From: Aneurinibacillus uraniidurans
GTDB lineage: Bacteria > Bacillota > Bacilli > Aneurinibacillales > Aneurinibacillaceae
Direction of reading: 5' to 3'
Length of the DNA stretch: 64,000 bases
NCBI RefSeq assembly: GCF_028471905.1
Contig: NZ_CP116902.1
Location: 2,764,501-2,828,500, forward strand
Part shown: positions 63,105 to 64,000 of the stretch, piece after piece
How the letters are laid out: every line of letters starts with the position of its first letter
Position numbering within the stretch: the stretch's first letter is position 1
Notes under the pieces: generated by a model
Told to the model about the DNA's origin: nothing
Seen by the model: only the letters and a program-made list of their open reading frames with translations
Databases searched by the model: none
Program-made: the position numbers and the translations under genes

Positions 63105-64000
63105 AAACGAGTATTGTAAACCGCCTGCGGCGTTTTCTACTCATTCCCCTTATTGCGATTCTAGCACTGTCGGCTGTCTTATGGACGTTCAACATTCGTG
63201 AACTGAACAACTATAATACGTCGATGTCCAATCTACTTGAAAAGCGCAATCAACTGCGCCTCGTGCAGCATAATATTGAAGGACTTGTTTCTGAACTGCG
63301 TGGCTTTATGGCCATGCGGAATGATTCCTTCCTTACCTTGATTGATGCACGGCAGGCAGACGCACAAAGTCAAATTGAGGCCTACAGCCAGCTTCCACTA
63401 ACCGGGAAAGAGCGAACATTCATTGAAGGAATCAAACGCGATCTCAAGGTATATACCGATAAAATTATCCCGGAAGGCATCTCCCTTGCTCGGGCCGCCA
63501 ACTACCAGGCAATCAATACAAAAGCCGGGGCTTCTCAAACTGGCTATACAAACTTTGTTAACAGCATCCGCAATCGCCTGGAAACTCAGATGGGGGTATA
63601 TACCGATGATATCGAGCAAGTGCAAAAAGAGCACCAGCGCTACATCATGTATTCACTGAGTGGGTTTCTTAGCCTGCTTATTATGATCTTGATTTTGTCC
63701 TACTGGGTTACAACACGCTTTGGGCGCGAGATCGGCAAGCCGCTCGAAGTGCTGACCGCTTCTGCACGCCGCATATCGCAGGGGAAATATACACTCATCC
63801 CACCGTTGAATCATGATGATGAACTTGGCGAGCTTGAGCATGCCTTTAACCAGATGGTGCACCAAATGGAAGAAAAAGAGAGCAATCTCTTATCCCAAAA
63901 TGATGAATTAACCGCCCATCAGGAAGAACTATACGCGCAGCAGGTAGAACTTGAAGAAGCCGTCCAGAAGCTGACGGACAAAGAAAATATTCTCCTTCGC
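63101..64000 (+). CDS. N-terminal part of a membrane sensor kinase with HAMP domain (runs off the right edge)
   Basis: The frame from ATG 63101 stays open for 300 codons to the window end. A membrane segment (about 12-29), a helical extracellular region (30-183), a second membrane segment (about 184-204) and a HAMP domain (about 205-260, with DDELGELEHAFNQM) are followed by a long coiled coil (MEEKESNLLSQNDELTAHQEE region). The extracellular part resembles the CHASE3/4HB helical sensors. Coupling to a response regulator gene implies a histidine kinase, but the catalytic part lies outside the window. Confidence 0.88.
   Translation, partial: MKTSIVNRLRRFLLIPLIAILALSAVLWTFNIRELNNYNTSMSNLLEKRNQLRLVQHNIEGLVSELRGFMAMRNDSFLTLIDARQADAQSQIEAYSQLPLTGKERTFIEGIKRDLKVYTDKIIPEGISLARAANYQAINTKAGASQTGYTNFVNSIRNRLETQMGVYTDDIEQVQKEHQRYIMYSLSGFLSLLIMILILSYWVTTRFGREIGKPLEVLTASARRISQGKYTLIPPLNHDDELGELEHAFNQMVHQMEEKESNLLSQNDELTAHQEELYAQQVELEEAVQKLTDKENILLR

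Overview
The window is a gene-dense stretch of core chromosome from an endospore-forming, low-to-moderate GC member of the Bacillales. Evidence for sporulation is an alpha/beta-type small acid-soluble spore protein with a sigma-G-like promoter and a GerW/YtfJ-YtfI pair. Gene order and families (YjbI/CwlQ, YxjC-ScoAB-SDR, YtcI next to a SASP gene) resemble Bacillus, but the mix of families points more to the Brevibacillus/Aneurinibacillus side. That placement is an inference from content, not from a marker gene. I see no insertion sequence, prophage or CRISPR array.

Layout. 1-9 kb: DUF2520 oxidoreductase, DUF47-Pit phosphate uptake pair, two uncharacterised proteins, a truncated haemoglobin preceded by a possible small RNA, a CwlQ-like lytic transglycosylase and a fatty acyl-CoA ligase. 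9.5-17 kb: a signalling cluster (BMP-type lipoprotein, HAMP histidine kinase with a degenerate receiver, single-domain response regulator, second kinase, pterin carbinolamine dehydratase, REC-Fis regulator), then a flavoprotein and a TetR regulator. 17.3-17.6 kb: tRNA-Met and two tRNA-Ser. 17.7-26.6 kb: bacilliredoxin, polysaccharide deacetylase, ABC exporter, SGNH hydrolase, a c-di-AMP riboswitch controlling an NlpC/P60 hydrolase, and a glucose-entry operon (glucokinase, phosphofructokinase, phosphoglucomutase). 26.7-34 kb: a haem-oxygenase-fold enzyme, an AEC transporter, a haem-globin transducer (HemAT) followed by an RsbW-like kinase and a STAS protein, facing a PAS-LOV-PP2C phosphatase, then an MFS transporter.

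34-39.4 kb: a ketone-body operon (transporter, ScoA, ScoB, 3-hydroxybutyrate dehydrogenase) with a clear -24/-12 sigma-54 promoter, upstream palindromes and the adjacent enhancer-binding regulator. 39.4-40.1 kb: tRNA-Arg, tRNA-Leu and RNase P RNA packed into one apparent transcription unit. 40-54.6 kb: DinB, two related coiled-coil proteins, an acetyltransferase, DUF1232 and DUF2062 membrane proteins, a TrpXYZ-like ABC importer, an RluA pseudouridine synthase, pyruvate carboxylase, sporulation proteins and an SLH protein. 54.7-64 kb: a glutaconate-type CoA-transferase, an amino acid permease, a medium-chain acyl-CoA synthetase, the SASP gene, a TerC protein, a Crp/Fnr regulator, a MOSC protein and the start of another response regulator/kinase operon running off the right edge.

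The strongest candidate for a little-described system is the 28.6-32.6 kb module, where an oxygen-type globin sensor, an anti-sigma-like kinase, an anti-anti-sigma protein and a blue-light LOV phosphatase sit together without a sigma factor. Others worth checking are the rnpB-tRNA unit, the lipoprotein-phosphorelay cluster, and the two hairpin leaders near the truncated haemoglobin.
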